64,000 bases of DNA, taken from contig RPSH01000007.1 of assembly GCA_003946805.1 (NCBI GenBank), positions 1 to 64,000 of the forward strand. Direction: 5' to 3'. Within the stretch, counting starts at the first letter, position 1; each line of letters opens with the position of its first letter. This DNA is from Bacillus sp. 2B10. GTDB taxonomy: Bacteria; Pseudomonadota; Alphaproteobacteria; Sphingomonadales; Sphingomonadaceae. The translations under genes and the position numbers were made by a program. Of the stretch, positions 44,809 through 53,928 are shown piece after piece. The notes under the pieces were generated by a model. It saw only the letters and a list, made by a program, of their open reading frames with translations. It ran no database searches and was not told where the DNA came from.

Positions 44809-45648
44809 GTGCAAATTATCCGTCGACTGGAGGCGCTGAATGAAGCGCTTGGTCTCTATGCCCAGGCGGGCGAGGCCGTGGCGCTGGTTCCGACCATGGG
44901 CGCGCTCCATGCCGGGCACATGGCGCTGGTCGACGCCGCGCGCCGCCGCGCGCCGCGCGTCGTCGTCTCGATCTTCGTGAATCCCAAACAGTTCGGTCCG
45001 AACGAGGACCTCGCGCGCTATCCCCGGCGCGAAGCGGCCGACGCGCAGATGCTGGGCGAAGCGGGCGTCGACATATTGTGGGCACCCGAGGTCGAGGAAA
45101 TGTACCCGGCGGGCTTCGCGACCAACATCGGTGTCGCCGGGGTGAGCGACGTCCTCGACGGTGCGCACCGCCCGGGCCATTTCGACGGCGTCGCCACCGT
45201 CGTGACCAAGCTGTTCGGACAGGTCCGTCCTGCGGTAGCGCTGTTCGGGGAAAAGGATTTCCAGCAGCTCGCCGTCATCCGCCGCCTGACCACCGACCTG
45301 AACCTGCCCGTGGAGATCGTCGGCGTGCCGACCCAGCGCGAGGACGACGGCCTCGCCCTCTCCTCCCGCAACATCTACCTCGACGAGGGCGAACGCGCCC
45401 GTGCCGTCACCCTGCCGCGCGCGCTGGGCGAGGCGAAGCGCGCGATCGAGCGCGGCGACGACGTGGCGACCGCGCTATCCGCCGCGATCGCGACGCTGAC
45501 TCGGGCGGGCTTCGATCCCGACTATGTCACGCTGGTCGACGCCGAAACGCTCGCCGACCCGATCCGCGGCCAACCGGCACGCCTCCTCGCAGCGGCAAAG
45601 CTCGGTACGACGCGCCTGATAGACAACATCGCGGTGGCGTTCGCATAG
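44809..45648 (+). CDS. panC: Pantothenate synthetase
   Basis: The 279-residue enzyme has VPTMGALHAGHMALVDAA (HIGH-like nucleotide motif), VSIFVNPKQFGPNEDLARYP, GHFDGVATVVTKLF, LFGEKDFQQLAVIRRL and the KMSKS-like LSSRNIYLDEGER. It joins pantoate and beta-alanine with ATP. GTG 44809 follows AAGGG and gives the family N terminus. panB and panD are not in the window. Confidence 0.95.
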   Translation: MQIIRRLEALNEALGLYAQAGEAVALVPTMGALHAGHMALVDAARRRAPRVVVSIFVNPKQFGPNEDLARYPRREAADAQMLGEAGVDILWAPEVEEMYPAGFATNIGVAGVSDVLDGAHRPGHFDGVATVVTKLFGQVRPAVALFGEKDFQQLAVIRRLTTDLNLPVEIVGVPTQREDDGLALSSRNIYLDEGERARAVTLPRALGEAKRAIERGDDVATALSAAIATLTRAGFDPDYVTLVDAETLADPIRGQPARLLAAAKLGTTRLIDNIAVAFA

Positions 45649-45655
45649 CCTGCTC

Positions 45656-45700
45656 CGTCACCCCAGCGCAGGCTGGGGTCTCCCGGTTACGAAGCGGACC
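45656..45700. repeat. Single REP-like arm after panC
   Basis: CGTCACCCCAGCGCAGGCTG is one arm of the family at 17808. The expected inverted partner is missing and the long dyad at 45722 follows directly. Confidence 0.6.
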
Positions 45701-45721
45701 GGTCGCCGCAGGAAGAAAGTT

Positions 45722-45883
45722 GGTTCACGCGAAGGCGCGGAGACGCGGAGGAGGTTGCGCCGCCGGCCAACGCCCCCCGCGCAAGCGGCCTCATCGCAAG
45801 CGTGCAGCGCGCGATATCGTCTCCCGAACGCGGACGATCCCCGCGAATGCAACTCTCCGCGCCTCCGCGCCTCCGCGTGAACC
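45722..45883. repeat. Long dyad with GGTTCACGCGAAGGCGCGGA arms, second copy
   Basis: GGTTCACGCGAAGGCGCGGA and the inverted GCGCCTCCGCGTGAACC (to 45883) are the arms. The interior shares no clear sequence with the copy at 43472-43659. It fills the gap between the convergent panC and glutaredoxin-fusion genes, ending 10 bases before the latter's stop codon. Confidence 0.75.
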
Positions 45884-45893
45884 AGACCTTCTG

Positions 45894-46628
45894 CTACATC
45901 CGCACCAGCATCCACAACGCCATCGCCACCATCAGCACATTCTCCAGCAGCGACACGAACCCCAGCGGCACGTTGCTGTTTCCCCCGACGCAGGCGCATT
46001 TGAGCGAGCGTTTCTCGACATAGACCGCCTTCACCACCGACACCGCGCCGATCGTCCCGATCACCAGCGCCACCGGAACCGCGATCCACAGCAGCGCACC
46101 CGCGATCATCAGCACCCCCGCCAGCCCTTCCGCCCACGGATAAACCCACGCATAGCGCACCACCCGCTGCGCCAGCAGGTCGTAGTTCAGGAACCCGTTG
46201 GCGAACCCGTCGATGTCGCGCAGCTTCTGCAACGACAACAGGCACATCGCGATGCCAACGAACCACTCGGCCGCCCGCATCGTGAACACGTCGCCGAACG
46301 CCGAGAAACTGGCCGCCCCGGCGATCGCCGCTGCCATGCCGAAGATCGCCGCGACCGGCGCATAGGTCGTCGCCCCGGGATCGCGGACCTTCAGCCCCAG
46401 GAACCGGCGCAGGTCGTCGTGCCCGCCGATCCGCTGTCCATCGATGAAGGTCTGCGGCGTGGTCTTCACGCCATGCCCGGCCTTGAACGCATCGACCTGC
46501 TCGCGGGTCGTCAGGTGCCGGTCCTCGACCGCATAGCCGTGCCGCCGCAACAGATCGAGCGCGCGCCTGCCGAACGGGCAGACGTGATCGGGCATCACCA
46601 TGCGGTACAGGGTAGCGGTCCGGGCCAT
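45894..46628 (-). CDS. Glutaredoxin-MauE fusion membrane protein
   Basis: The first 85 residues are a glutaredoxin: HVCPFGRRALDLLRRHGYAV has Cys17 in a CPFG site, and GVKTTPQTFIDGQRIGGHDD follows. The remaining 150 residues have about four membrane helices of the MauE/DoxX type and end with KCACVGGNSNVPLGFVSLLE, the cysteine-Gly-Gly-Asn motif of MauE. MauE-type proteins help disulfide formation in exported proteins such as amine dehydrogenase, so the fusion suggests a membrane thiol-relay. The active site lacks the second Cys (CPFG, not CPYC). The gene is alone, flanked by repeats. Confidence 0.85.
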   Translation of the reverse strand: MARTATLYRMVMPDHVCPFGRRALDLLRRHGYAVEDRHLTTREQVDAFKAGHGVKTTPQTFIDGQRIGGHDDLRRFLGLKVRDPGATTYAPVAAIFGMAAAIAGAASFSAFGDVFTMRAAEWFVGIAMCLLSLQKLRDIDGFANGFLNYDLLAQRVVRYAWVYPWAEGLAGVLMIAGALLWIAVPVALVIGTIGAVSVVKAVYVEKRSLKCACVGGNSNVPLGFVSLLENVLMVAMALWMLVRM

Positions 46629-46816
46629 GCGTCCTCCTTGTCGATGCAATGCGGGATACGCAGCCGGCACGGTCATCCCGCACGATGCGCTTTCCTACAG
46701 CGCACCAATTTGTCAGGCTCCGGCGGCTTTTTGACATCGCCGACATCCTCCCGCCGCTTGGGGGAGAAACAACCGTACCCCCGCGCCGGCGGGGATACGC
46801 CATAAGCACGAACCGT

Positions 46817-46900
46817 CGCGAGTGTGACCTTTGTGACCTTTGGCCCATCGCCACCCGACACGCAAACCGCGCGCGAGTGTGACTTTCGTGACCTTTGGCC
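46817..46900. repeat. Two direct repeats downstream of ppc
   Basis: CGCGAGTGTGACCTTTGTG at 46817 and CGCGAGTGTGACTTTCGTG at 46872, each followed by ACCTTTGGCC, are 29-base direct repeats with a 55-base period and two mismatches. The second ends at the ppc stop codon. No palindrome is seen. Confidence 0.7.
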
Positions 46901-49575
46901 TACCCGCTGTTGCGCAGCGCGGTCGCGATCGCATTGATCGACAACAGGATTCCTTCGCCGATCCGCGCATCCGCCTCGCCGGCACGGTGGCGCTTGAGCA
47001 GTTCGATCTGCAACAGGTTCAGCGGCTCGATATAGGGCGTGCGCAGCCGGATCGACGCTTCCAGTGCCGGACTCTTCTCCAGCAGCCGCGTCTGGCGCGT
47101 CACCGACAACAGCCCGTCATGCGTTTCCTGCCACCCCTCCCGGATGCGGCCGAAGATCGCCTCCGACAGCGCCTTGTCCTCGACGAGGCCGGCATAGCGT
47201 GCCGCGACGTCCATGTCGGACTTGGCCAGCACCATCTCCATGTTCGCCAGCGTCGCGGCGAACAGCGGCCACGCGCTCGCCATCTCGCGCAACAGCCCCT
47301 TGTCCTCGAACCCGCGCAGCGCCGCGCCGACCCCGTACCACCCCGGCAGCATGATCCGCGCCTGTGCCCAGCTGAACACCCACGGGATCGCGCGCAGATC
47401 CTCGATCGCGTCGGACTTCTTCCGGCTCGCCGGGCGCGATCCGATCTTCAGGCCGGCGATCTCGGCGATCGGCGTCGCCTGGCGGAAGAAGGTCGTGAAC
47501 CCCTCGGTGCCATAGACGAGGCCGCGATAGGCGCGGAACGCGGTGTCCGACAGCGTGTCCATCGCCGCCGCAAAGCGCGCCGCATCGGCCGGATCGACCG
47601 AATCGGGCTCGAGGCTGGCGAGCAGCGTCGCCGACGTCATCGCCTCCAGATTCGTCACCGCGCTGTCGCGCGTGCCGTATTTCGCGGCGATCACTTCGCC
47701 CTGTTCGGTGATGCGGATGCGGCCCTGCACCGTGTCGTGCGGCTGCGCGCGGATCGCGGCGAACGACGATCCCCCGCCGCGCCCGACCGCGCCACCGCGG
47801 CCGTGGAACAGCTGCATGCCGATGCCCGCTTCCTCGAACACCGGCGCCAGCGCGGTCGACCCCTTCGACAGCTGCCACGTCGACGTCAGATACCCGCCGT
47901 CCTTGTTCGAATCGGAATAGCCGATCATCACTTCCTGATGCCCGCGCGCGCGGGTGATCGCCGCGACCTCGGGCAGCTTCAACCACCTGGTCATGATGGC
48001 GGGCGCGGCTTCCAGATCGGCGACCGTCTCGAACAGCGGGATCGCCATGATATGCGCCTGCGGCGTCTCGCCGGGGACATAGAGGCCCGATTCCTTGAGC
48101 AGCAGATGGACCTCCAGCAGGTCCGACACCGACTGCGCCATCGACACGATATAGTGCCGGATGCACTCGCGGCCGTAGCGGGCATGGGCATCGGCCGCCG
48201 CGCGCAGGATCGCCAGTTCGGACGCGGTCTGCTCCGAATAGTCGGCATAGGGGCTGACCAGCGGACGCGGACTTTCCAACTCGCGCCGCAGCAGCGCGAC
48301 CCGCGCCTCCTCGTCCAGCGCGACATAATCCGCCTCGACGCCCGCTACCTTGAGCAGCTCGGCGACGACGCTCTCGTGAATCACGCTGTTCTGTCGCATG
48401 TCGAGCGTGGCGAGGTGGAAGCCGAACGTCTCGACCGCGCGGATCAGCCGGCCGAGCGCACCGCCGGTAGACAGCGGCCCGTTGCCCTGCTGCACCAGCC
48501 CGCGCGCCAACGTGGCAAGGTCGGCGCGGAACGCGGCGGGATCGGCATAGGGTTCGCCGGTCAGGTTGCCCGGACGCGGCGCGGCCTTGCCGGTCAGCTT
48601 CTGGTAGGTGGCGGCAAGGCGCGCATAGACGCCGCTGATCGCCCGGCGGAACGGCTCGTCGGCGCGCGATGCGGCATTGTCGCCGCTCTTGTCGGCCAGC
48701 GCCGCGATCGCCGCGTCGACCGCGACATGCTCGGTCGAGATCGACAGTTCCGCGCCGAGGCTGTGGAGCTGGTCGAGATAATAGCCCAGCACCGCCTCGG
48801 CCGCCCTGGCCAGCGCGAGGCGCATCGCGGCGGCATCGACGAACGGGTTGCCGTCGCGGTCGCCGCCGATCCAGCTGCCGGGCTTCAGGAACGATGGCGG
48901 CCGCTCGCCCAGCACCCGCTCCCACCGCGCGTACAGCGCGGGCAGCGTCGGCAGGAACACGTCGCGCAGGTAGCTCAGCGCCGTCTCGACCTCGTCGGCG
49001 ACGTACAGCCGCTCACGCCGCAGCACGCGGGTCTGCCACAGCAGCGCGATCTGGCGCAGGATCGCCTCGTCCACCCGGTCGCCCTCGGGCGTTTCCTCGG
49101 CGCCGTGATCCTTGAGCAGCATCAGGTCGGCGATGCGGTTCTTGTGGTCGATCATCGACTTGCGCCGCACCTCGGTCGGGTGCGCGGTCAGCACCGGTGC
49201 GATCAGCGCCTGGTCGAGCAGCGCCAGCACCGCCTCGCGCCCGATCCCTCCGGCCTTCAGCTTCTCGATCGCGGTCGCGACGTCGGCGCCCGGCTCGGCG
49301 GCGATCCCCTGCCGGTCCTCGGCCAGGTTGGCGAGCATCGAGAACAGCATGAACCCGCGCACGAACGCGATCGTGTCGTCGAGGCTGAGGCTGTCGAGCC
49401 CCAGCTCGATGCCGTCCGCGCCCGCCACGCCCCGGTGCCGGTCGACCGACGTGGAACGGATATGCTCGATCCGCTTGAACAGCGCCTCCCCGCCATAGGT
49501 GCGGATGACATCGCCCAGCAGCCGGCCGAGGAAGCGGATGTCGGGATTGTTCGTGATGGGGGGCAGAGTCGTCAT
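46900..49575 (-). CDS. ppc: Phosphoenolpyruvate carboxylase
   Basis: The 891-residue enzyme has the catalytic His in VLTAHPTEVRRKS, the Arg/Lys block GYSDSNKDGGYLTSTW, LFHGRGGAVGRGGG, RAIPWVFSWAQARIMLPGWY and the C-terminal LLSINAIATALRNSG, which replaces the usual QNTG end with RNSG. It fixes bicarbonate onto PEP to give oxaloacetate for the TCA cycle. ATG 49575 fits the family start. It is a single gene; a phasin-like gene starts divergently 126 bases away. Confidence 0.96.
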   Translation of the reverse strand: MTTLPPITNNPDIRFLGRLLGDVIRTYGGEALFKRIEHIRSTSVDRHRGVAGADGIELGLDSLSLDDTIAFVRGFMLFSMLANLAEDRQGIAAEPGADVATAIEKLKAGGIGREAVLALLDQALIAPVLTAHPTEVRRKSMIDHKNRIADLMLLKDHGAEETPEGDRVDEAILRQIALLWQTRVLRRERLYVADEVETALSYLRDVFLPTLPALYARWERVLGERPPSFLKPGSWIGGDRDGNPFVDAAAMRLALARAAEAVLGYYLDQLHSLGAELSISTEHVAVDAAIAALADKSGDNAASRADEPFRRAISGVYARLAATYQKLTGKAAPRPGNLTGEPYADPAAFRADLATLARGLVQQGNGPLSTGGALGRLIRAVETFGFHLATLDMRQNSVIHESVVAELLKVAGVEADYVALDEEARVALLRRELESPRPLVSPYADYSEQTASELAILRAAADAHARYGRECIRHYIVSMAQSVSDLLEVHLLLKESGLYVPGETPQAHIMAIPLFETVADLEAAPAIMTRWLKLPEVAAITRARGHQEVMIGYSDSNKDGGYLTSTWQLSKGSTALAPVFEEAGIGMQLFHGRGGAVGRGGGSSFAAIRAQPHDTVQGRIRITEQGEVIAAKYGTRDSAVTNLEAMTSATLLASLEPDSVDPADAARFAAAMDTLSDTAFRAYRGLVYGTEGFTTFFRQATPIAEIAGLKIGSRPASRKKSDAIEDLRAIPWVFSWAQARIMLPGWYGVGAALRGFEDKGLLREMASAWPLFAATLANMEMVLAKSDMDVAARYAGLVEDKALSEAIFGRIREGWQETHDGLLSVTRQTRLLEKSPALEASIRLRTPYIEPLNLLQIELLKRHRAGEADARIGEGILLSINAIATALRNSG

Positions 49576-49701
49576 GGCCACTTGCTGCAATGCGGCAGGA
49601 TGCGGGTCAAGGCATGATGACTGCCATGGCGCGAAGTGCCGCCATCGCGTAGGGCATGGGCGCTGCACCCGTTCGCGGCGGACCGTTCGAGGGAATTACC
49701 G

Positions 49702-50145
49702 ATGACGACGCCGATGACCGCCTGGTGGCAGATCTGGACCGACAGCGCGAGGACCGGCCTGCGGCTGTGGGAAACCATGGCGGCGTCCGCCGTGGTGATC
49801 GACCGGCGGATGCCGATGATCGATGCCGGCATGCGCAATCCGTGGACCGCCGATCATGTCGAACTGACCGGCATGGTCACCGAAAAGGCGCAGGCCTTCG
49901 CCAGGGCGGGCGATTCGATGGCGCACGACATGGCGGCGATGCAGCGGCTGTGGATGCAGGTCGTTCAGGACGCGTGGTCGATCGGTACTGCCGGACGGGT
50001 ACCGTCGCCTACGCGGATCGCGGCGGGCAATGATCGCGCGATGCGGCTGGCAGCGGGGATGATCGGTGCCGGTGGACGCGCGCTGAACCCGATCCACGCC
50101 ACGGCGACCGCGAATGCCAAACGGCTTAGTCCGCAGAAAAAGTGA
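49702..50145 (+). CDS. Phasin-like helical protein
   Basis: The 147-residue protein is nearly all helix, with Met- and Ala-rich segments (AWWQIWTDSARTGLRLWETM, AFARAGDSMAHDMAAMQRLW) and a basic C terminus (ANAKRLSPQKK). Size and pattern resemble polyhydroxyalkanoate granule phasins or similar amphipathic proteins, but no diagnostic motif was found. GAGGG precedes ATG 49702 by about 9 bases. Its stop codon is inside a hairpin that ends the convergent gene. Confidence 0.6.
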   Translation: MTTPMTAWWQIWTDSARTGLRLWETMAASAVVIDRRMPMIDAGMRNPWTADHVELTGMVTEKAQAFARAGDSMAHDMAAMQRLWMQVVQDAWSIGTAGRVPSPTRIAAGNDRAMRLAAGMIGAGGRALNPIHATATANAKRLSPQKK

Positions 50146-50157
50146 GCGCTCGCTCAC
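50137..50157 (-). terminator. Rho-independent terminator for the HAD gene
   Basis: GTGAGCGCTCGCTCAC (50142-50157) folds into a 6-base stem with a 4-base loop. On the minus strand it is followed by TTTTT (50141-50137). It lies beyond the end of the minus-strand HAD gene and overlaps the stop codon of the convergent phasin-like gene. The same dyad could instead be a TetR-type operator. Confidence 0.55.
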
Positions 50158-50249
50158 AAAAATTGAACCGTTCGCCGTACGTAACGTTTAGCCGATCGAT
50201 CCAGGGTCCACGTACGAGCCGCGCCATTCCCATTTTCCCGCCCACTGCG

Positions 50250-50930
50250 TCACGTCCGCCAGTCGAGTACCGGCCAGCCGCGCTTGCGTGCCAGCGCTTT
50301 CAGCGGGGCATGGGCGTTGACCGGAAACGGTTCGTCGGCCCAGTCGAACACCGGCGCGTCGGATACGTGGTCGCTGTAGAAGCGGACCGCCACATCGCCC
50401 CGCGCGATGCCCTGTCCCGCCGCCCACGCCTCGATCGCGCGCAGCTTGGCCGCGCCGTAGCAGTTCTCGCCGTCGATCCGCGACAGCACGTCGCCCGCCG
50501 CGCCCCGCGCGCTGTCGGTGGCGATCACCGCGTCGAAGTCGAGCAGCGTGGCAATCTCCTGCGCATAGAAGCGGTAGGAGGCGGTCGCGAGCACCAGCAT
50601 CCGCCCCTCCGCCCGGTCCGCCTCGATCCGCGCCCGCGCGCCGTCGAGCAGGCCGGTGGCGACCGTCGCCCGTGCAAAGGCGCGCGCCGTCTCGACCAGC
50701 CGCGCATCGGGCACCGCGCGGCCCAGCACCAGCCGGTGGGTCATTTCCTTCAACCGGTCGCGGCCATAGAGCTTCAGCGCATAGCCCGCGACCGCGACGC
50801 CGGCGACCGGCAGCAGCCACAGCGCGCCCCGGTCACGTTCCTTGAGCGCATGGCGCAGGAACGGCGTCCAGGTCGCGACGCGGGTGATGGTCTTGTCCAT
50901 GTCATAGATGGCGAGGTCGCGATGGCCCAT
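50250..50930 (-). CDS. HAD-IB family phosphatase (SerB-like)
   Basis: The 226-residue hydrolase has IYDMDKTIT (nucleophile Asp10 and Asp12), VLATASYRFYAQEIA (motif II Thr/Ser) and VRFYSDHVSDAPVFDWAD (motif IV Asp pair). An inserted hydrophobic segment ALWLLPVAGVAVAGYALKLY makes up a cap. This is the HAD-IB subfamily of phosphoserine phosphatase-like enzymes, several of which act on phospholipid intermediates. It is divergent from the Mla operon by 56 bases, so a lipid link is possible. Confidence 0.85.
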   Translation of the reverse strand: MGHRDLAIYDMDKTITRVATWTPFLRHALKERDRGALWLLPVAGVAVAGYALKLYGRDRLKEMTHRLVLGRAVPDARLVETARAFARATVATGLLDGARARIEADRAEGRMLVLATASYRFYAQEIATLLDFDAVIATDSARGAAGDVLSRIDGENCYGAAKLRAIEAWAAGQGIARGDVAVRFYSDHVSDAPVFDWADEPFPVNAHAPLKALARKRGWPVLDWRT

Positions 50931-50986
50931 GGCGTACGCGCGTACCACCTTGCCGCGGCGCCGCAAATCGCCGATGGGTGGCGGTG

Positions 50987-52096
50987 ATGAGCGCCTCCGC
51001 CGATTTTTCGCACGACCGGGCCGATGGCGGCGGCGTGCTGCGTTTCACGGGCGACCTGTCGCTCAGCGCTGTCGGGGACCTGCCCGAACGGCTGAACGCC
51101 GTCGACGGCCCGGTTTCCCGTATCGACCTGTCGCAGGTCGACCGGATCGACACCGTCGGCGCATGGCTGGTCCATCGCTTCGCCCGCGACCGCGACGTCA
51201 CGATCGACGGGCTGAACGCCGACAGCCAGCATCTGTTCGACCAGGTTGCTGCGGCCGACGATCCCGTCGTCGCCAAGCAAAAGGCGCTGAGCCCCCCCTT
51301 GCGCGTGCTGGAGGAGGTCGGCGACGCCGTATCGGGCAGCGCGAAGCAGTTGCTCGGCCTGCTCGGCTTCATGGGCGCGACCGTCATCGCCTTCATCAAC
51401 GTGCTGCGCCATCCCCGGCGCTTCCGCTTCAACGCGACGGTGCAGCGCTTCGAGGTCGTCGGCGTCTCGGCGCTCGGCATCATCGGGCTGATGAGCTTCC
51501 TGATCGGCATGGTCATCGCCCAGCAGGGCGCGGTGCAGTTGCGCCAGTTCGGCGCGGAAGTGTTCACGATCAACCTGATCGGCCGCCTGACCTTCCGCGA
51601 ACTGGGCGTGCTGATGACCGCGATCATGGTCGCGGGCCGTTCCGGTTCGGCCTTCGCCGCGCAGCTCGGCACGATGAAGCTGACCGAAGAGATCGACGCG
51701 ATGCGCACGATCGGCGTCTCGCCGATGGAGGCGCTGGTCCTGCCGCGCGTCATCGCCGCGATCGTCATGATGCTGCTGCTCGGCTTCTACGCCTCGATCG
51801 TCGCGATCATCGGCGGCGGGCTGCTCAGCTGGGCGCAGCTCGGGATTCCGCCGATCACCTTCGTCACCCGCATCCGCGAAGTCGTACCGATCACCGACCT
51901 CTATATCGGCCTCATCAAGGCGCCGGTGTTCGGTGCGATCATTGGCATCTCTGGCTGTTTCCACGGGATGCAGGTCGAAGGCGACGCGGAACAGGTCGGC
52001 GGCCGCACGACCGCGGCGGTGGTGCAGGCGATCTTCCTCGTGATCGTGCTCGACGCGTTCTTCGCCATCTTCTTTGCCTGGATCGGATGGATATGA
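50987..52096 (+). CDS. mlaE: Mla-type ABC transporter permease with N-terminal STAS-like domain
   Basis: The 369-residue protein begins with about 95 residues of STAS-like fold (LRFTGDLSLSAVGDLPERLN, RIDLSQVDRIDTVGAWLVHR). The MlaE permease follows (AQQGAVQLRQFGAEVFTINL, LTFRELGVLMTAIMVAGRSG, EEIDAMRTIGVSPMEALVLP). In E. coli the STAS part is a separate protein (MlaB), so this is a natural MlaB-MlaE fusion, common in alphaproteobacteria. It moves phospholipid between membranes to maintain outer-membrane asymmetry. The stop overlaps the mlaF start (ATGA). Confidence 0.93.
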   Translation: MSASADFSHDRADGGGVLRFTGDLSLSAVGDLPERLNAVDGPVSRIDLSQVDRIDTVGAWLVHRFARDRDVTIDGLNADSQHLFDQVAAADDPVVAKQKALSPPLRVLEEVGDAVSGSAKQLLGLLGFMGATVIAFINVLRHPRRFRFNATVQRFEVVGVSALGIIGLMSFLIGMVIAQQGAVQLRQFGAEVFTINLIGRLTFRELGVLMTAIMVAGRSGSAFAAQLGTMKLTEEIDAMRTIGVSPMEALVLPRVIAAIVMMLLLGFYASIVAIIGGGLLSWAQLGIPPITFVTRIREVVPITDLYIGLIKAPVFGAIIGISGCFHGMQVEGDAEQVGGRTTAAVVQAIFLVIVLDAFFAIFFAWIGWI

Positions 52097-52941
52097 GCGA
52101 CGACGACGCCATCATCCGCGTCCGCGGCCTGAAGAACCAGTTCGGCGAACAGGTGATCCATGAGAGTCTCGACCTCGACGTGCGGCGCGGCGAAATCCTC
52201 GGCGTGGTCGGCGGGTCGGGTACCGGAAAGTCGGTGCTGATGCGCTCGATCATCGGCCTGCAGACACCCGCTGCCGGCACGATCGAGGTGTTCGGCGAGA
52301 ATACGATCGGCCGCGAGGAAACCGAAGCGACCGAAATCCGCAAGAAATGGGGCGTGCTGTTCCAGGGCGGGGCACTGTTCTCGACGCTGACCGTTGCCGA
52401 GAACGTGCAGGTGCCGCTGAAGGAATTCTACCCGAAGCTCAAACCCGCGCTGCTCGACGAGATCGCCGGGTACAAGGTCGTGATGACCGGCCTGCCCGCC
52501 AATGCCGGCCCCAAATACCCGTCCGAACTGTCGGGCGGCATGAAGAAGCGCGCCGGCCTCGCCCGCGCGCTGGCGCTCGACCCGCAGCTGTTGTTCCTTG
52601 ACGAACCGACCGCCGGGCTCGACCCGATCGGCGCGGCGGCGTTCGACGAACTCACCGCATCGTTGCAGAAGACGCTGGGGCTGACCGTCTTTCTCATCAC
52701 CCATGACCTCGACACGCTGCACGCCATCTGCGACCGGGTGGCGGTGCTGGCGGACAGGAAGGTCATTGCCGTCGGCACGATCGACGAACTGCTCGCGCTG
52801 GACCATCCGTGGATCCAGGAATATTTCAACGGACCCCGTGGCCGTGCCGCCACCGATGCGCAGGAACGCATCGCCAAGGCGCAGGACCACCCCCGCGATC
52901 CCGGCACCCAGCCGGTCTCGCCGCAAGCCCAGAGGCGCTGA
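52093..52941 (+). CDS. mlaF: Mla-type ABC transporter ATPase
   Basis: The 282-residue ATPase has Walker A VVGGSGTGKSVLMRSI, signature ELSGGMKKRAGLARAL, Walker B LLFLDEPTAGLDP and the switch His in LITHDLD. It powers the MlaE permease. ATG 52093 overlaps the permease stop and its own stop overlaps the mlaD start (TGATG). ATG 52087 would add two residues. The C-terminal 40 residues are a Gln/Pro-rich tail. Confidence 0.95.
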   Translation: MSDDDAIIRVRGLKNQFGEQVIHESLDLDVRRGEILGVVGGSGTGKSVLMRSIIGLQTPAAGTIEVFGENTIGREETEATEIRKKWGVLFQGGALFSTLTVAENVQVPLKEFYPKLKPALLDEIAGYKVVMTGLPANAGPKYPSELSGGMKKRAGLARALALDPQLLFLDEPTAGLDPIGAAAFDELTASLQKTLGLTVFLITHDLDTLHAICDRVAVLADRKVIAVGTIDELLALDHPWIQEYFNGPRGRAATDAQERIAKAQDHPRDPGTQPVSPQAQRR

Positions 52942-53906
52942 TGGAAACCCGGTCGAACCATGTCCTAGTCGGCGCGGTGGTGCTGATCCTGCTGGTCATG
53001 CTGGCGCTGTTCACCGTGTGGCTTGCCCGCGTCGGCGGCGGCAGCGAAAAGGAATATGACGTCTTCTTCAAACAGGCGGTCGACGGCCTCGCCAAGGGCT
53101 CGCCCGTCTCCTTCTCCGGCGTGCCGTCGGGGCAAGTGGAGGACATCGCGCTGTGGCCGAAGGATCCACAGTTCGTCCGCGTCCGCCTGAAGGTGAAGGA
53201 AGAGACTCCCGTCCTGCTCGGCACCACCGCGACGATCGTCGGCAGCTTCACCGGCGTGTCGACGATCACGCTGGACGGTGCGGTCAAGGGCGCACCGCCG
53301 ATCGCCTGCCCCGAAACCAACCGCGAACAGTCGTGCCCGATGGGCGTGCCGGTCATTCCGCCGAAGGCCGGCGGCGTCGCCGCGCTGCTGAGCTCGGCGC
53401 CACAGCTGCTCGAACGCGTGACGACGCTGACCGAACGGCTGGCGGACGTGCTGTCGGACCGCAACCAGAACTCGATCGCCGCGATCCTCGACAGCACCAA
53501 CCGGCTGACCGACGCGCTGGCCGATCGCGGTCCGGAAATCGCCGCGACACTGGCCGAGACCCGCATCGCGATCCAGCGCGCGGGCGTCGCCTCGCAGCAG
53601 ATCGGCGAGCTGGCGGCCACAACCAACGGCGTGCTGGCCAACGACGTCCGGCCGACGATCCAGCAGCTCAACCGCACCATCGCCAGCGCACAGAAGAGCG
53701 CCGACACGCTCAACGACGCGATCGGCGAGGCGAAGCCGGGGCTGCAAGCGTTCAGCAAGCAGACCATTCCGCAGGTCAACCAGCTGGTCGGCGACCTGCG
53801 CGCGATGACCGGTGCCCTCGCTTCGGTCGCCGAAAAGCTCGATCAGGGCGGCGCCACCGCGCTTGTCGGTCGCTCGAAGCTGCCCGATTACGACCCCAAG
53901 AAGTGA
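52941..53906 (+). CDS. mlaD: MCE domain lipid-binding protein (MlaD-like)
   Basis: The 321-residue protein has one N-terminal membrane helix (HVLVGAVVLILLVMLALFTV). An MCE domain follows (about 38-115: FKQAVDGLAKGSPVSFSGVP, GQVEDIALWP, TIVGSFTGVSTITLDG). A long helical C-terminal part of about 180 residues then predicts coiled coil. The long helix makes it more like the mammalian-cell-entry YrbD/Ttg2C proteins of alphaproteobacteria than the short E. coli MlaD. It forms the periplasmic ring of the transporter. Confidence 0.93.
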   Translation: METRSNHVLVGAVVLILLVMLALFTVWLARVGGGSEKEYDVFFKQAVDGLAKGSPVSFSGVPSGQVEDIALWPKDPQFVRVRLKVKEETPVLLGTTATIVGSFTGVSTITLDGAVKGAPPIACPETNREQSCPMGVPVIPPKAGGVAALLSSAPQLLERVTTLTERLADVLSDRNQNSIAAILDSTNRLTDALADRGPEIAATLAETRIAIQRAGVASQQIGELAATTNGVLANDVRPTIQQLNRTIASAQKSADTLNDAIGEAKPGLQAFSKQTIPQVNQLVGDLRAMTGALASVAEKLDQGGATALVGRSKLPDYDPKK

Positions 53907-53928
53907 CGCGGACGATATGAGGCCCCCC

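Noticed and set aside
43472..45883. Possible CRISPR or tandem repeat array
   Set aside because: The repeats are inverted pairs far apart, with no regular spacers and no cas genes.
46817..46900. Iterons of a replication origin
   Set aside because: Only two copies, no Rep gene, no AT-rich segment, and they lie at the end of ppc.
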